DNA of 64,000 bases from JBFXCS01 sp050181915. Its GTDB lineage: Bacteria > Actinomycetota > Thermoleophilia > Miltoncostaeales > Miltoncostaeaceae. Below the pieces are notes generated by a model that worked only from the letters and a program-made list of their open reading frames with translations, did no database searches and was not told where the DNA came from. Where the stretch lies: NCBI GenBank assembly GCA_050181915.1, contig JBFXCS010000001.1:682001-746000 (forward strand), in the 5' to 3' direction. The stretch's first letter is position 1. Each line of letters starts with the position of its first letter. Position numbers and translations under genes: made by a program. Below are positions 39,663 through 48,469 of this stretch, one piece after another.

Positions 39663-42245
39663 GTGCCCGAGACCGCCGCACCGCCGACCACGGCGCCGCT
39701 GCTCCTGATCGACGGGTACAGCCTGGCCTACCGGGCCTTCCATGCCCTGCCGGACAGCATCGCCACCGACACGGGCTTCCCGACCAACGCCCTCTACGGG
39801 CTCGCGGCGATGATGATGAAGATGCTCGTCGAGGAGCGGCCGGGGCGGGTGGTGGTGTGCTGGGACCCGCCGGGGCCGACCTTCCGGCACGAGCAGGAGC
39901 CGACCTACAAGGCGAACCGCCAGAAGACGCCCGACCTCTTCCGCGAGCAGCGCCCGCACTTCCGGCCGATGATGGAGGCCTTCGGCTTCGTCAACACCGA
40001 GCTGCGGGGCTTCGAGGCCGACGACGTCATCGGCACGCTGGCCAAGCGGGCGGCCGAGGCGGGGGAGGCCGTGGTCATCCTCACCGGCGACCGCGACTCG
40101 TTCCAGCTGGTCGACGACCGCATCAGCGTCATGGCGACCGGGCGCGGGGTCACCGACACCACCGTCTACACCCCGGACGCGGTGCGCGAGCGCTACGGCA
40201 TCGGCCCCGAGCTGATGGTCGACTTCCGGGGGATGGTGGGCGACCCCAGCGACAACCTGCCGGGGGTGCCCGGCATCGGCGAGAAGGGCGCCGCCCAGCT
40301 GCTGCAGAAGTACGGCAGCCTCGACGCGATCCTCGATCACGCGTCGGAGCAGAGCCCGAAGCGCCGCGAGGCGCTGACGGTGCACGCCGAGGACGCGCGC
40401 AAGACGCGCGACCTCGCGGTGATCCGCACCGACGCGCCGGTCGAGCTCGACCTGGCCGACGTCCCGCCGGTCGACTTCGGCCCGGAGCGGATGGCCGCCA
40501 TCCGCGAGCTCTTCGACCACTTCCAGTTCGGCAGCCTCACCCGCCGGCTGGACGACCTGGTCGAGGGGGGCTCCGAGGGGCCGGCCCCCGTCGCCGCGGT
40601 CACCGTGAGCGGCCGGGCGGTGCCCGGCGCGCCGGAGGACCTGGCGATGCGCCTGGCCGGTGCCCCGTCGGTGTCCCTCGCCCTGGGCGAGGAGGAGTGG
40701 GCGGTCGCGGGCGAGGGCGAGGAGGTGCTGACGGGGCCCCGCGACGCCGCCGCGGACGCCGCCCTCGGCGCCGCGCTGCGCGGCCCGGCGGTGAGCTGCC
40801 ACGACGCCAAGGCCGTCCTGCGCGCCGCGGGAGACGGGCTGCGCGTGGAGCACGACACCATGATCGCCGCCTACCTGCTCGAGCCGCGCCGCCGCGGCTA
40901 CCCGCTCGACGAGCTCGCGGCCGACGCCGGCATCGGCGCGGAGGGGGTGGAGGGCGCGGCCCGCGACGCCCTGCTGGTGCGCGCGCTGGCGGCGCGCCAG
41001 GCCGAGGCCCTGCGCTCCGAGCGCCTCGAGCCGCTCTACCGCGACATCGAGCTGCCGGTCACGCGCGTGCTCGCGGACATGGAGCAGGTGGGCGTGCGCC
41101 TCGACGTCCACCGCCTCGGCGAGATCGCCCACCGGGTGCGCGACAGCGCCGACGAGCTGCGCGACCGGATCTGGGAGCTGGCCGGCGGCGAGTTCGTCAT
41201 CGAGTCGCCCAAGCAGCTGGGCCAGGTGCTCTTCGAGCGCCTCGGCCTGCCCACCTTCCGCAAGGGCAAGACCGGCTGGAGCACCGACCGCAAGGTGCTG
41301 CAGCTGCTCGAGGACAAGCACCCGATCATCGGCCTCATCGGCCAGTACCGGGAGCTGACCAAGCTCGACAACACCTACCTGTCGGCGCTGCCGGACCAGG
41401 TCGACGAGGACGGCCGCCTGCACACCACCTTCAACCAGACGGTGGCCGAGACCGGGCGCCTGTCGTCGACCAACCCCAACCTGCAGAACATCCCGGTGCG
41501 CACCGCGCTGGGGCGCGAGATCCGCGGCGCCTTCGTGGCCGAGCCGGGCAGCGTGCTGGTGAGCTGCGACTACAGCCAGGTGGAGCTGCGCATCCTGGCG
41601 CACGTCTCCGGCGAGCCGGCCCTGGCCGACGCCTTCCGCCGCGGCGAGGACGTCCACCGCGCCACCGCGGCGGAGGTGTTCGGGATGCGGCCGGCCGACG
41701 TCGACCGCGCCACCCGCGACCGGGCCAAGGCGGTCAACTTTGGCATCGTCTACGGCATCAGCGACTTCGGCCTGTCGGAGCAGCTGCGCATCCCCCGCGC
41801 CGACGCCCGCACCTACATCGACACCTACCTCGCGCGCTACCCGCGGGTGCGGAACTTCATCGACACGACCATCGCGGCCGCCACGCAGGACGGCTTCGTC
41901 ACCACCCTGCTGGGGCGCCGCCGGCCCATCCCCGAGCTGTCGGGCAACACGCTGCAGCTGCGCCAGCTGGGCGAGCGCCTGGCCGTGAACACGATCATCC
42001 AGGGCACGGCCGCCGACATCATCAAGGTCGCGATGGTGCGCGCCCACGCCGCGCTCGCCGAGTCGGGCACCGACGCCAGGCTGATCCTGCAGATCCACGA
42101 CGAGCTGCTCATCGAGGCGCCGGCCGGGGCGGCGGCGAGGGCGGCCTCCGCGGTGCGCGAGGCGATGGTGGGCGCCTACCCGCTCGACCCGCCGCTGGCG
42201 GTCGATGTGGGCACCGGCGACACGTGGCTGGACGCGAAGAGCTGA
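39663..42245 (+). CDS. polA: DNA polymerase I
   Basis: This 860-residue family A polymerase has a 5' nuclease domain (L-L-L-I-D-G-Y-S-L-A-Y-R, then G-D-R-D-S-F-Q-L, V-G-D-P-S-D-N-L-P-G-V), a central domain that resembles the 3'-5' exonuclease but lacks its D-x-E and other acidic residues, and a full polymerase domain (D-Y-S-Q-V-E-L-R, K-A-V-N-F-G-I-V-Y-G, Q-I-H-D-E-L). It therefore should work in gap repair without proofreading, as in Taq. GTG 39663 is preceded by TATCCT, leaderless. The small J-like gene overlaps its 3' end. Confidence 0.96.
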   Translation: MPETAAPPTTAPLLLIDGYSLAYRAFHALPDSIATDTGFPTNALYGLAAMMMKMLVEERPGRVVVCWDPPGPTFRHEQEPTYKANRQKTPDLFREQRPHFRPMMEAFGFVNTELRGFEADDVIGTLAKRAAEAGEAVVILTGDRDSFQLVDDRISVMATGRGVTDTTVYTPDAVRERYGIGPELMVDFRGMVGDPSDNLPGVPGIGEKGAAQLLQKYGSLDAILDHASEQSPKRREALTVHAEDARKTRDLAVIRTDAPVELDLADVPPVDFGPERMAAIRELFDHFQFGSLTRRLDDLVEGGSEGPAPVAAVTVSGRAVPGAPEDLAMRLAGAPSVSLALGEEEWAVAGEGEEVLTGPRDAAADAALGAALRGPAVSCHDAKAVLRAAGDGLRVEHDTMIAAYLLEPRRRGYPLDELAADAGIGAEGVEGAARDALLVRALAARQAEALRSERLEPLYRDIELPVTRVLADMEQVGVRLDVHRLGEIAHRVRDSADELRDRIWELAGGEFVIESPKQLGQVLFERLGLPTFRKGKTGWSTDRKVLQLLEDKHPIIGLIGQYRELTKLDNTYLSALPDQVDEDGRLHTTFNQTVAETGRLSSTNPNLQNIPVRTALGREIRGAFVAEPGSVLVSCDYSQVELRILAHVSGEPALADAFRRGEDVHRATAAEVFGMRPADVDRATRDRAKAVNFGIVYGISDFGLSEQLRIPRADARTYIDTYLARYPRVRNFIDTTIAAATQDGFVTTLLGRRRPIPELSGNTLQLRQLGERLAVNTIIQGTAADIIKVAMVRAHAALAESGTDARLILQIHDELLIEAPAGAAARAASAVREAMVGAYPLDPPLAVDVGTGDTWLDAKS

Positions 42246-42439
42246 GCGACCCGTACCGGGTGCTGCAGGTGCAGCCGGACGCCTGCCCCCAGGTGATCGA
42301 CGCCGCCTTCGGCGCCCTGCGCGAGATGGTGCTGCGCGACCGGTCAGACGACGCGCCCCGGCGCCTGGCACGGCTGAACGCCGCCCACCGCATCCTCGCC
42401 GACCCCGAGCGGCGGGCGGCGCACGACGCCCGGAACTGA
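42224..42439 (+). CDS. Small J-domain-like protein lacking HPD
   Basis: A short frame (71 residues from GTG 42224; alternative start CTG 42242, which overlaps the polA stop) matches the J-domain outline: D-P-Y-R-V-L-Q-V at the start, helix with D-A-A-F-G-A-L, then L-A-R-L-N-A-A-H-R-I-L-A-D-P-E-R-R. The catalytic H-P-D that stimulates DnaK is absent (R-D-R-S-D-D stands there). It overlaps polA by about 22 bp. It may be a J-like adaptor without Hsp70 stimulation. Confidence 0.6.
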   Translation: MAGREELSDPYRVLQVQPDACPQVIDAAFGALREMVLRDRSDDAPRRLARLNAAHRILADPERRAAHDARN

Positions 42440-42460
42440 ACCTGAGCGCCCAAACTCGGA

Positions 42461-42466
42461 TAACAT
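42461..42466 (+). promoter_or_regulatory. -10-like hexamer before DUF4395-thioredoxin gene
   Basis: TAACAT is followed after seven bases by ATG 42474, the same leaderless spacing as at other genes here. The surroundings are AT-rich. Confidence 0.4.
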
Positions 42467-42473
42467 TATGGGA

Positions 42474-43169
42474 ATGGTGGCTTTAGCGGCGGTCCATCCC
42501 CTGCAGCCCCGCTTCGCGCAGGCCGTCACCGGCGTGCTGAGCTTGGAGGCGGTGCTGTTCCAGACCGAGCCCGTGGTGGCCGTGGCCCTCGGTCTCGTGC
42601 TGCTGGGCCTCGCCGGGCCGCGCTGGTCGCCGGTCGCCCGCCTGTTCCGCCTGCTCGCGCGCCCCGCCGGCGACCTCGAGCCCGCCGCGCCGGTGCGCTT
42701 CTCGCAGATGCTCGCCGCGGGCGCCCTCGCCGTCGCCCTGGTGCTGCTCTACACGGGTCTCGACCTGGCCGGCTGGATCGTCACGGGGCTGGTCGCCGCC
42801 GTGGCGCTGCTGTCGGCGATCACCGGCCTCTGCGTGGGATGCGAGGCGTACCGGCTGCTGTTCGCCGCGCGCCGCACCCGCCGGGGGGATCTGCGCGACG
42901 ACCTGGGCCTCGACGGTCAGGGCCCGTGGCTGGTGGTGCTCACCGCCCCGGGGTGCGCCCGCTGCGAGCCCGTGGCGCGCGAGCTGGAGCGCGCGGCCGG
43001 CCCGCGCGGGGTGGTGAGGGTGAACATCGCCGAGCACCCCAGGGCGGCGTCGCTGCCGGTGCGCAGCCTGCCCGCCGCCCTCGCCGTGGGCGCGGACGGG
43101 CGGCTCCGCGCCGCCCGGGCCGGACGGTTGTCGGCCCCCGATCTGGTCCAGGTGCTGGACGCCCTCTAG
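42474..43169 (+). CDS. DUF4395 membrane domain fused to a thioredoxin-like domain
   Basis: This protein has about 231 residues. The N-terminal 130 residues contain several TM helices and the DUF4395 signature (R-F-S-Q-M-L-A-A-G, then G-L-C-V-G-C-E-A-Y). The C-terminal 90 residues form a thioredoxin-like domain with L-T-A-P-G-C-A-R-C as the active site and P-A-A-L-A-V-G as the cis-Pro loop. Such a fusion may move reducing equivalents or disulfides at the membrane, with the C-x-G-C pair of DUF4395 as partner. ATG 42468 is an alternative start. No Shine-Dalgarno is seen. Confidence 0.8.
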   Translation: MVALAAVHPLQPRFAQAVTGVLSLEAVLFQTEPVVAVALGLVLLGLAGPRWSPVARLFRLLARPAGDLEPAAPVRFSQMLAAGALAVALVLLYTGLDLAGWIVTGLVAAVALLSAITGLCVGCEAYRLLFAARRTRRGDLRDDLGLDGQGPWLVVLTAPGCARCEPVARELERAAGPRGVVRVNIAEHPRAASLPVRSLPAALAVGADGRLRAARAGRLSAPDLVQVLDAL

Positions 43170-43230
43170 GTCCCGGTCCGCGCGGCGGATCCGGTTCTGC
43201 GGGTTTGCCGCCGGGCGGGCGCGGGAAGGC

Positions 43231-43259
43231 TCGCCACATCCGTCACTCGGGTCTATACT
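43231..43259 (+). promoter_or_regulatory. rpsA promoter
   Basis: TCGCCA (43231-43236, four of six match to TTGACA) and TATACT (43254-43259) are 17 bp apart. The 5' leader of about 68 nt before ATG 43334 is longer than at other genes here. That fits the leader-dependent autoregulation of S1 known in other bacteria. Confidence 0.5.
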
Positions 43260-43333
43260 CACCGCCTTCCGCCGCGGCCGGAACCCTCGGCCGTGCCCGG
43301 AGCCCTTACCGCAACGAGGATAATTCGAAACCA

Positions 43334-44752
43334 ATGACCACTGACTACCCCGAGACCGACATCACGACGGTGGAGCAGATCGACGCTCCGCCCGTGGAGC
43401 CCGTCGACCTCGATACCCCCGTGCGCACCCTGGACGGCCCCGAGTACATCGAGGTCGACGGGGTGCGGGTGCCCAACTACGACCTGACGATCCCGATCTT
43501 CTCCGAGGGGGATGTCGTCACCGGGAGGGTGGTCCGCGTCGACAAGGACGAGGTCCTGGTCGACATCGGCTACAAGAGCGAGGGGGTGATCCCCCTCCCC
43601 GAGCTCTCGATCCGCAAGAGCATCAAGCCGGAGGAGGAGGTCTCCCTCGGCGAGTGGGTCGACGCGCTGGTCATGCAGAAGGAGGACCAGGACGGCCGCC
43701 TGGTCCTGTCCAAGAAGCGGGCCCGCTTCGAGAAGGCGTGGAAGCGCATCGAGGCCGCCGCCGCGGCCGGCGAGAACGTCGAGGGCACGGTGATCGAGGT
43801 CGTGAAGGGCGGTCTCATCCTCGACCTCGGCGTGCGCGGCTTCCTGCCCGCCTCGCTGGTGGACATCCGCCGGGTGCAGGACCTCGACGAGTTCCTGGGC
43901 CGCAAGCTCGAGTGCAAGGTCATCGAGCTCAACCGCAACCGCAACAACGTGGTGCTGTCGCGGCGCGCGGTGCTCGAGGACGAGCGGCGCGAGGTGCGCC
44001 AGAAGATCCTCGACGAGCTCCAGCCCGGCCAGGTGGTGGAGGGCGTCATCTCCAACATCGTCGAGTTCGGCGCCTTCGTGGACCTCGACGGCATCGACGG
44101 CCTGATCCACATCTCCGAGCTGTCGTGGAGCCACGTCAACCACCCCTCCGAGGTGCTGCAGATCGGCGAGAAGGTCAAGGTCAAGGTGCTCGACATCGAC
44201 CGCGACCGCCAGCGCATCTCCCTGGGCCTCAAGCAGACCCAGGCCGACCCGTGGCAGAGCGTCATCGAGAGCTACGACGTCGGCGACGTCGTCGAGGGCC
44301 GCGTCACCAAGGTCGTCACCTTCGGCGCCTTCGTGGAGATCCACCCCGGCGTGGAGGGCCTGGTCCACATCTCGGAGCTGGCCGCCCACCACGTCGAGAA
44401 CCCGCGCGAGGTGGTCAACCAGGGCGACGTGCTCGCCGTGCGGGTGATCGAGATCGACGCCGACCGGCGCCGCCTGTCGCTCAGCCTGAAGCGGGTGGCC
44501 GACAGCGACCCGATCCAGCACCGCCTGCCGGACGAGATCCGCAGCGCGCCGGCGGACGAGGACGTCCCGGCCGATGAGGTCGAGGCGGAGGCCGAGGTGG
44601 ACGCCGTCGAGGCCGAGGTCGTCGAGGGCGTCGACGTCGACGAGTCGAACGACCCGGATGCGCCGGCCGAGGTCGCCGAGGCAGACGCCTCCGGTGAGGC
44701 CGAGGCCGAGGCGGGGGTCGAGGCCGCCGTCGCCGGGCCCTCCGAGGAGTAG
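43334..44752 (+). CDS. rpsA: 30S ribosomal protein S1
   Basis: This 472-residue protein has four S1 domains (about residues 55-130, 145-210, 228-300 and 313-385) with the repeated G-D-V-V-x-G-R-V and G-A-F-V-[DE] motifs. A Glu/Ala-rich acidic tail follows. The number of domains fits actinobacterial S1. It binds mRNA and helps the ribosome start on structured leaders. The promoter lies at 43231-43259. A strong hairpin starts 14 bases after the stop. Confidence 0.95.
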   Translation: MTTDYPETDITTVEQIDAPPVEPVDLDTPVRTLDGPEYIEVDGVRVPNYDLTIPIFSEGDVVTGRVVRVDKDEVLVDIGYKSEGVIPLPELSIRKSIKPEEEVSLGEWVDALVMQKEDQDGRLVLSKKRARFEKAWKRIEAAAAAGENVEGTVIEVVKGGLILDLGVRGFLPASLVDIRRVQDLDEFLGRKLECKVIELNRNRNNVVLSRRAVLEDERREVRQKILDELQPGQVVEGVISNIVEFGAFVDLDGIDGLIHISELSWSHVNHPSEVLQIGEKVKVKVLDIDRDRQRISLGLKQTQADPWQSVIESYDVGDVVEGRVTKVVTFGAFVEIHPGVEGLVHISELAAHHVENPREVVNQGDVLAVRVIEIDADRRRLSLSLKRVADSDPIQHRLPDEIRSAPADEDVPADEVEAEAEVDAVEAEVVEGVDVDESNDPDAPAEVAEADASGEAEAEAGVEAAVAGPSEE

Positions 44753-44765
44753 CGGCACCCGGGAT

Positions 44766-44792
44766 GCAGGGGGGCGCGCGACGCCCCCCTGC
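44766..44792 (+). terminator. Hairpin after rpsA overlapping coaE start
   Basis: A perfect 10-bp stem (GCAGGGGGGC 44766-44775 and GCCCCCCTGC 44783-44792, loop 7) follows rpsA. It carries no T-tract. It includes the region where coaE must start, so it may also control coaE translation. Confidence 0.6.
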
Positions 44793-45398
44793 ATCGCCCT
44801 GACCGGGGGGATCGGCTCGGGCAAGTCGGAGGCGCTCGGCTTCTTCGCCGACTGCGGCGCGGCCGTCCTGTCGAGCGACGCCGCCGTGCACGCCCTCTAC
44901 GAGGATCCGGAGGTCGTCGCGGCGGTGGTCGGCCGCTTCGGCGACGCCATCCTGGGCCCGGTCGGCGCGGTCGACCGACAGGCCCTCGCGGCGCGCGCCT
45001 TCGCCGAGGAGGGCGGACTGCGCGACCTCGAGGCGATCATCTTCCCCCGCGTCGGCGCGGCCCGGGAGCGCTGGATCGCCGGGCAGGCGGCCAGGGTGCC
45101 CCCGCCCGATCTGCTGGTCTGCGAGGTGCCGCTGCTGTTCGAGGCGGACCTGGCCCACCTGTTCGACGCGGCGCTGCTGGTGACGGCCTCCGACGCCGTG
45201 CGCCGGGCGCGGGTCGAGGCCCGCGGACAGGACTTCGACGCCCGGCGGGCCCGGCAGATGCCCGAGGACCGGAAGGCGGAGCGCGCCGACCGCGTCTTCG
45301 TGAACGACGGAACGAGAGACGCCCTGCGCGGATGGGTCGCCGACCGGTACCTGGAGTACGCTGGTCGGGCCTGTCATGCGTCGCGCCTCGACCACTGA
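44781..45398 (+). CDS. coaE: Dephospho-CoA kinase, no canonical start codon
   Basis: This enzyme of about 205 residues phosphorylates dephospho-CoA in the last step of CoA synthesis. The P-loop L-T-G-G-I-G-S-G-K-S sits at the very N-terminus, followed by D-C-G-A-A-V-L-S-S-D and E-V-P-L-L-F-E. No ATG, GTG or TTG lies in frame near it. ACG 44781 is proposed because it follows a G-rich AGGGGGG by six bases and gives the usual length; ATC 44793 is another choice. Either lies inside the hairpin 44766-44792. The 3' end overlaps the transglycosylase by 23 bp. Confidence 0.85.
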   Translation, partial: TPPCIALTGGIGSGKSEALGFFADCGAAVLSSDAAVHALYEDPEVVAAVVGRFGDAILGPVGAVDRQALAARAFAEEGGLRDLEAIIFPRVGAARERWIAGQAARVPPPDLLVCEVPLLFEADLAHLFDAALLVTASDAVRRARVEARGQDFDARRARQMPEDRKAERADRVFVNDGTRDALRGWVADRYLEYAGRACHASRLDH

Positions 45399-46080
45399 GC
45401 GCGCTCCGGGTGCCCCCGGGGCGGTGGCCGCGCCGCGGGACGACGATCGCCACGGTCGCCGGCCCGGCGCCGTGGGCCCGCGCCGTCGCGGGCGCCGCAT
45501 CGGCTGGCTCCTGGTGGTGCTGGTCGCGCTGGGGCTGCTGGGCGCCGCCTGGTACGAGGTCCACCGGACCATGCCGGGGTGGTACGCCCGCCTGTGGTAC
45601 CCGCTGGAGTACGAGCAGACGATCCGCCAGGAGGCGGTGCGCAACGACCTGGACCCGGCGCTGGTGGCCGCGGTGATCGACACCGAGAGCGGCTTCGTGC
45701 CCGACTCGCGCTCGCCCCAGGGGGCCGTCGGCCTGATGCAGCTGCTGCCGGACACCGCCCGCTACGTCGCCGGGCGGCCGGACCGGCCCAGCCCGTCGCC
45801 GGATCGCCTCGACGACCCGGACGTCAACATCGCCTACGGCACCGCCTACCTGCGGCACCTGCTCGACCGCTTCGGGGGCGACCTCGGCCTGGCCCTCGCG
45901 GCCTACAACGGGGGCGAGGCGAACGTCGAGGAGTGGGTGGACCGGGCGCGCGCCCGGGGACGGGTGCTGCGCGTGCCTCAGGACGTGCCCTTCCCCGAGA
46001 CGCGCGCGTTCGTCGAGAAGGTGCAGCGCGAGCGGGACATCTACGCCCGCGCCTACGGCGACGAGCTGACCCCCCGCTGA
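45376..46080 (+). CDS. Membrane-anchored lytic transglycosylase (SLT family)
   Basis: This 234-residue protein has a basic, Arg-rich N-terminus, one TM helix (about 43-62) and an SLT/goose-lysozyme-like catalytic domain. The catalytic Glu lies in V-I-D-T-E-S-G-F, and G-L-M-Q-L-L-P, Y-G-T-A-Y-L and A-A-Y-N-G-G follow in the usual order. It should cut peptidoglycan glycan strands outside the membrane. ATG 45376 lies within coaE. Two strong hairpins follow downstream. Confidence 0.92.
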   Translation: MRRASTTERAPGAPGAVAAPRDDDRHGRRPGAVGPRRRGRRIGWLLVVLVALGLLGAAWYEVHRTMPGWYARLWYPLEYEQTIRQEAVRNDLDPALVAAVIDTESGFVPDSRSPQGAVGLMQLLPDTARYVAGRPDRPSPSPDRLDDPDVNIAYGTAYLRHLLDRFGGDLGLALAAYNGGEANVEEWVDRARARGRVLRVPQDVPFPETRAFVEKVQRERDIYARAYGDELTPR

Positions 46081-46133
46081 TCGGCCCGCGGCGGGCGATC
46101 CCGCGGGGCCCCGCCCGGCCGTGGGCATGGGGG

Positions 46134-46196
46134 CGCCCGGTGGGACCTGGCGGTCCCACCGGGCGGGTGCGAAGCCCCGCGTCCCGGTCGCGGGGC
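46134..46196 (+). terminator. Two tandem hairpins after the transglycosylase gene
   Basis: The first is a perfect 14-bp stem with a 4-nt loop (46134-46147 with 46152-46165). The second is a 7-bp stem (46174-46180 with 46190-46196). No T-tract follows. Together they probably end the rpsA-coaE-slt transcript. The rest of the gap to uvrB holds no gene. Confidence 0.6.
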
Positions 46197-46350
46197 CTGG
46201 TGTGACGGGGCGTCCCCTCTCAACCGCCTCACATCACGAGGGGAACGATACGGGCAGCCCCCCGGCGGTCACTTTGGCCCCGGCCACCAAGTATCGCCGC
46301 CGATCTTTGGCCTCCGGTCGCCAGGCGGCGACGACGCCGAGGGGTGGCGC

Positions 46351-46356
46351 TACCCT
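46351..46356 (+). promoter_or_regulatory. -10 hexamer of leaderless uvrB promoter
   Basis: TACCCT ends seven bases before the uvrB ATG. No LexA-like GAAC-N4-GTTC site was found in the preceding 280 bases. Confidence 0.4.
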
Positions 46357-46363
46357 TGTCCCG

Positions 46364-48469
46364 ATGGCCGGCACCACCTTCGCGATCTCCCAGGCGTACG
46401 CGCCCACCGGCGACCAGCCCCAGGCGATCGCCGACCTGTCCGAGGGCCTGAGGCGCGGCGACGCCTTCCAGACGCTGCTGGGCGTCACCGGCTCGGGCAA
46501 GACCTTCACGATGGCCCGGGTGATCGCCGAGGTGGGCCGCCCGGCGCTGGTGATCGCCCACAACAAGACGCTGGCCGCCCAGCTCTGCAACGAGTTCCGC
46601 GAGCTGCTGCCCGAGGCCGCCGTCGAGTACTTCGTCAGCTACTACGACTACTACCAGCCCGAGGCCTACATCGCGGCCACGGACACCTACATCGAGAAGG
46701 ACTCGTCGATCAACGACGAGATCGACCGTCTGCGCCACGCCGCCACGGCCGCGCTGCTCGCCCGGCGCGACGTGGTGATCGTGGCCTCGGTGAGCTGCAT
46801 CTACGGCATCGGCTCGCCGACCCTCTACCGCGACCGGGTGGTGCTGCTGACGGTGGGGGAGGAGTTCCCGCGCGAGCGCCTCTTCCGCCGCCTGGTGGAG
46901 AACCAGTACCAGCGCAACGACACGGTGCTCGAGCGCGGTCGCTTCCGCGTGAAGGGCGACACCCTCGAGGTACAGCCGGCCGACTCCGAGCGGGCCTACC
47001 GGGTGTCGCTGTTCGGCGACGAGGTCGAGTCGATCACCGAGTACGACCCGCTGACCGGCGAGGTGTTCGGCGACGTGGGCCACCTGGGCATCTACCCGGC
47101 CACCCACTACGTCACCCCGCCGGACACGATCGACCGCGCGGTGCGCGACATCCGGGCCGAGCTTGAGCAGCAGGCGGCCCTGTTCGAGTCGTCGGGGCGC
47201 CTGGTCGAGGCGCACCGGCTGCGCCAGCGCACCCAGTACGACATGGAGATGCTGCGCGAGCTGGGCTTCTGCTCCGGCATCGAGAACTACTCGCGCATCC
47301 TCGACGGGCGCAGCGCCGGCGAGCCGCCCCACACCCTCCTCGACTTCTTCCCCGACGACTTCGTCTGCTTCATCGACGAGTCGCACAACACGATGGGCCA
47401 GCTGCGCGGCATGTACGAGGGCGACCGGTCGCGCAAGCTCGCGCTGATCGACGCCGGCTTCCGCCTGCCCTCGGCGCTCGACAACCGGCCGCTGCAGCTG
47501 CCGGAGTTCCTGGAGCGGGTGAACCAGGTGATCTTCGTCTCGGCGACGCCGGGGGAGTTCGAGAGGCGCCGCTCCGAGAACGTGGTGGAGCAGATCATCC
47601 GGCCCACCGGCCTGGTCGACCCGGAGGTCGACGTCCGGCCCACCCACCACCAGATCGACGACCTCATGCGGGAGCTGGCCGTCCGCGCCGAGCGCGGCGA
47701 GCGCGCCCTGGTCACCACCCTCACCAAGAAGATGGCCGAGGACCTCACCGACTACCTGGTGGAGGCGGGCGTGCGGGCGCGCTACCTGCACTCCGAGATC
47801 GACACTCTCGAGCGGATCCGGGTGGTGCGGTCGCTGCGCCTGGGCGAGTTCGACGTGCTGGTGGGGGTGAACCTCCTGCGCGAGGGCCTCGACCTGCCGG
47901 AGGTGACCCTCGTCGCGATCCTCGACGCCGACAAGGAGGGGTTCCTGCGCGGCACGACCTCCCTGGTGCAGACCATCGGCCGGGCGGCGCGCAACGTCGC
48001 CGGGCGGGTGATCATGTACGCCGACCGCGAGACCGACGCGATGCGCACCGCGATCGGCGAGACCAACCGGCGGCGCGAGATCCAGGTCGCCTACAACGAG
48101 GAGCACGGCATCACGCCGGCCTCGATCACGAAGGGCGTGTCGGACATCGTCGAGCTGCTCGGCCTGGGCGACGGCGCCGTGCAGCCGGCGCGCCGCCGCC
48201 GCCCGGGCGAGCCCGACGCCCTGGCCGAGGTCGCGCCGCCCGAGCTCGAGCGCATGATCGTCGAGCGCGAGCAGGAGATGTTCACGGCCGCCGAGGAGCT
48301 GCGCTTCGAGCTGGCCGCCCGGCTGCGCGACGAGATCGCCGATCTGCGCCGTGAGCTCGCCGAGCGCACCGCCGGCGGCGCGGACGCGGCGGAGGGCGCC
48401 GCGCCGGCGCGCGCCGCCCCGGTGCCGCGGCGCTCGGCCCGACGATCGGCCGCGACGCGACGGCGATGA
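46364..48469 (+). CDS. uvrB: UvrABC system protein B
   Basis: This 701-residue helicase-like protein is the damage-verification subunit of nucleotide excision repair. Walker A G-V-T-G-S-G-K-T, the beta-hairpin with Y-Y-D-Y-Y-Q-P-E-A-Y, helicase motif S-A-T-P and motif VI Q-T-I-G-R-A-A-R are all present, and the C-terminal UVR motif (E-E-L-R-F-E-L-A-A-R-L-R-D) binds UvrC. ATG 46364 matches the family start. The stop overlaps the next small gene (ATGA). uvrA is 9 kb downstream. Confidence 0.97.
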   Translation: MAGTTFAISQAYAPTGDQPQAIADLSEGLRRGDAFQTLLGVTGSGKTFTMARVIAEVGRPALVIAHNKTLAAQLCNEFRELLPEAAVEYFVSYYDYYQPEAYIAATDTYIEKDSSINDEIDRLRHAATAALLARRDVVIVASVSCIYGIGSPTLYRDRVVLLTVGEEFPRERLFRRLVENQYQRNDTVLERGRFRVKGDTLEVQPADSERAYRVSLFGDEVESITEYDPLTGEVFGDVGHLGIYPATHYVTPPDTIDRAVRDIRAELEQQAALFESSGRLVEAHRLRQRTQYDMEMLRELGFCSGIENYSRILDGRSAGEPPHTLLDFFPDDFVCFIDESHNTMGQLRGMYEGDRSRKLALIDAGFRLPSALDNRPLQLPEFLERVNQVIFVSATPGEFERRRSENVVEQIIRPTGLVDPEVDVRPTHHQIDDLMRELAVRAERGERALVTTLTKKMAEDLTDYLVEAGVRARYLHSEIDTLERIRVVRSLRLGEFDVLVGVNLLREGLDLPEVTLVAILDADKEGFLRGTTSLVQTIGRAARNVAGRVIMYADRETDAMRTAIGETNRRREIQVAYNEEHGITPASITKGVSDIVELLGLGDGAVQPARRRRPGEPDALAEVAPPELERMIVEREQEMFTAAEELRFELAARLRDEIADLRRELAERTAGGADAAEGAAPARAAPVPRRSARRSAATRRR

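Noticed and set aside
42839..43333. Long N-terminal extension of rpsA
   Set aside because: The frame is open upstream but is Arg/Gly-rich, lies over the thioredoxin-domain gene, and a promoter plus ATG 43334 fit S1 length.
46210..46363. LexA (SOS) box upstream of uvrB
   Set aside because: Only GAAC half-sites are seen; no GAAC-N4-GTTC-like palindrome was found.
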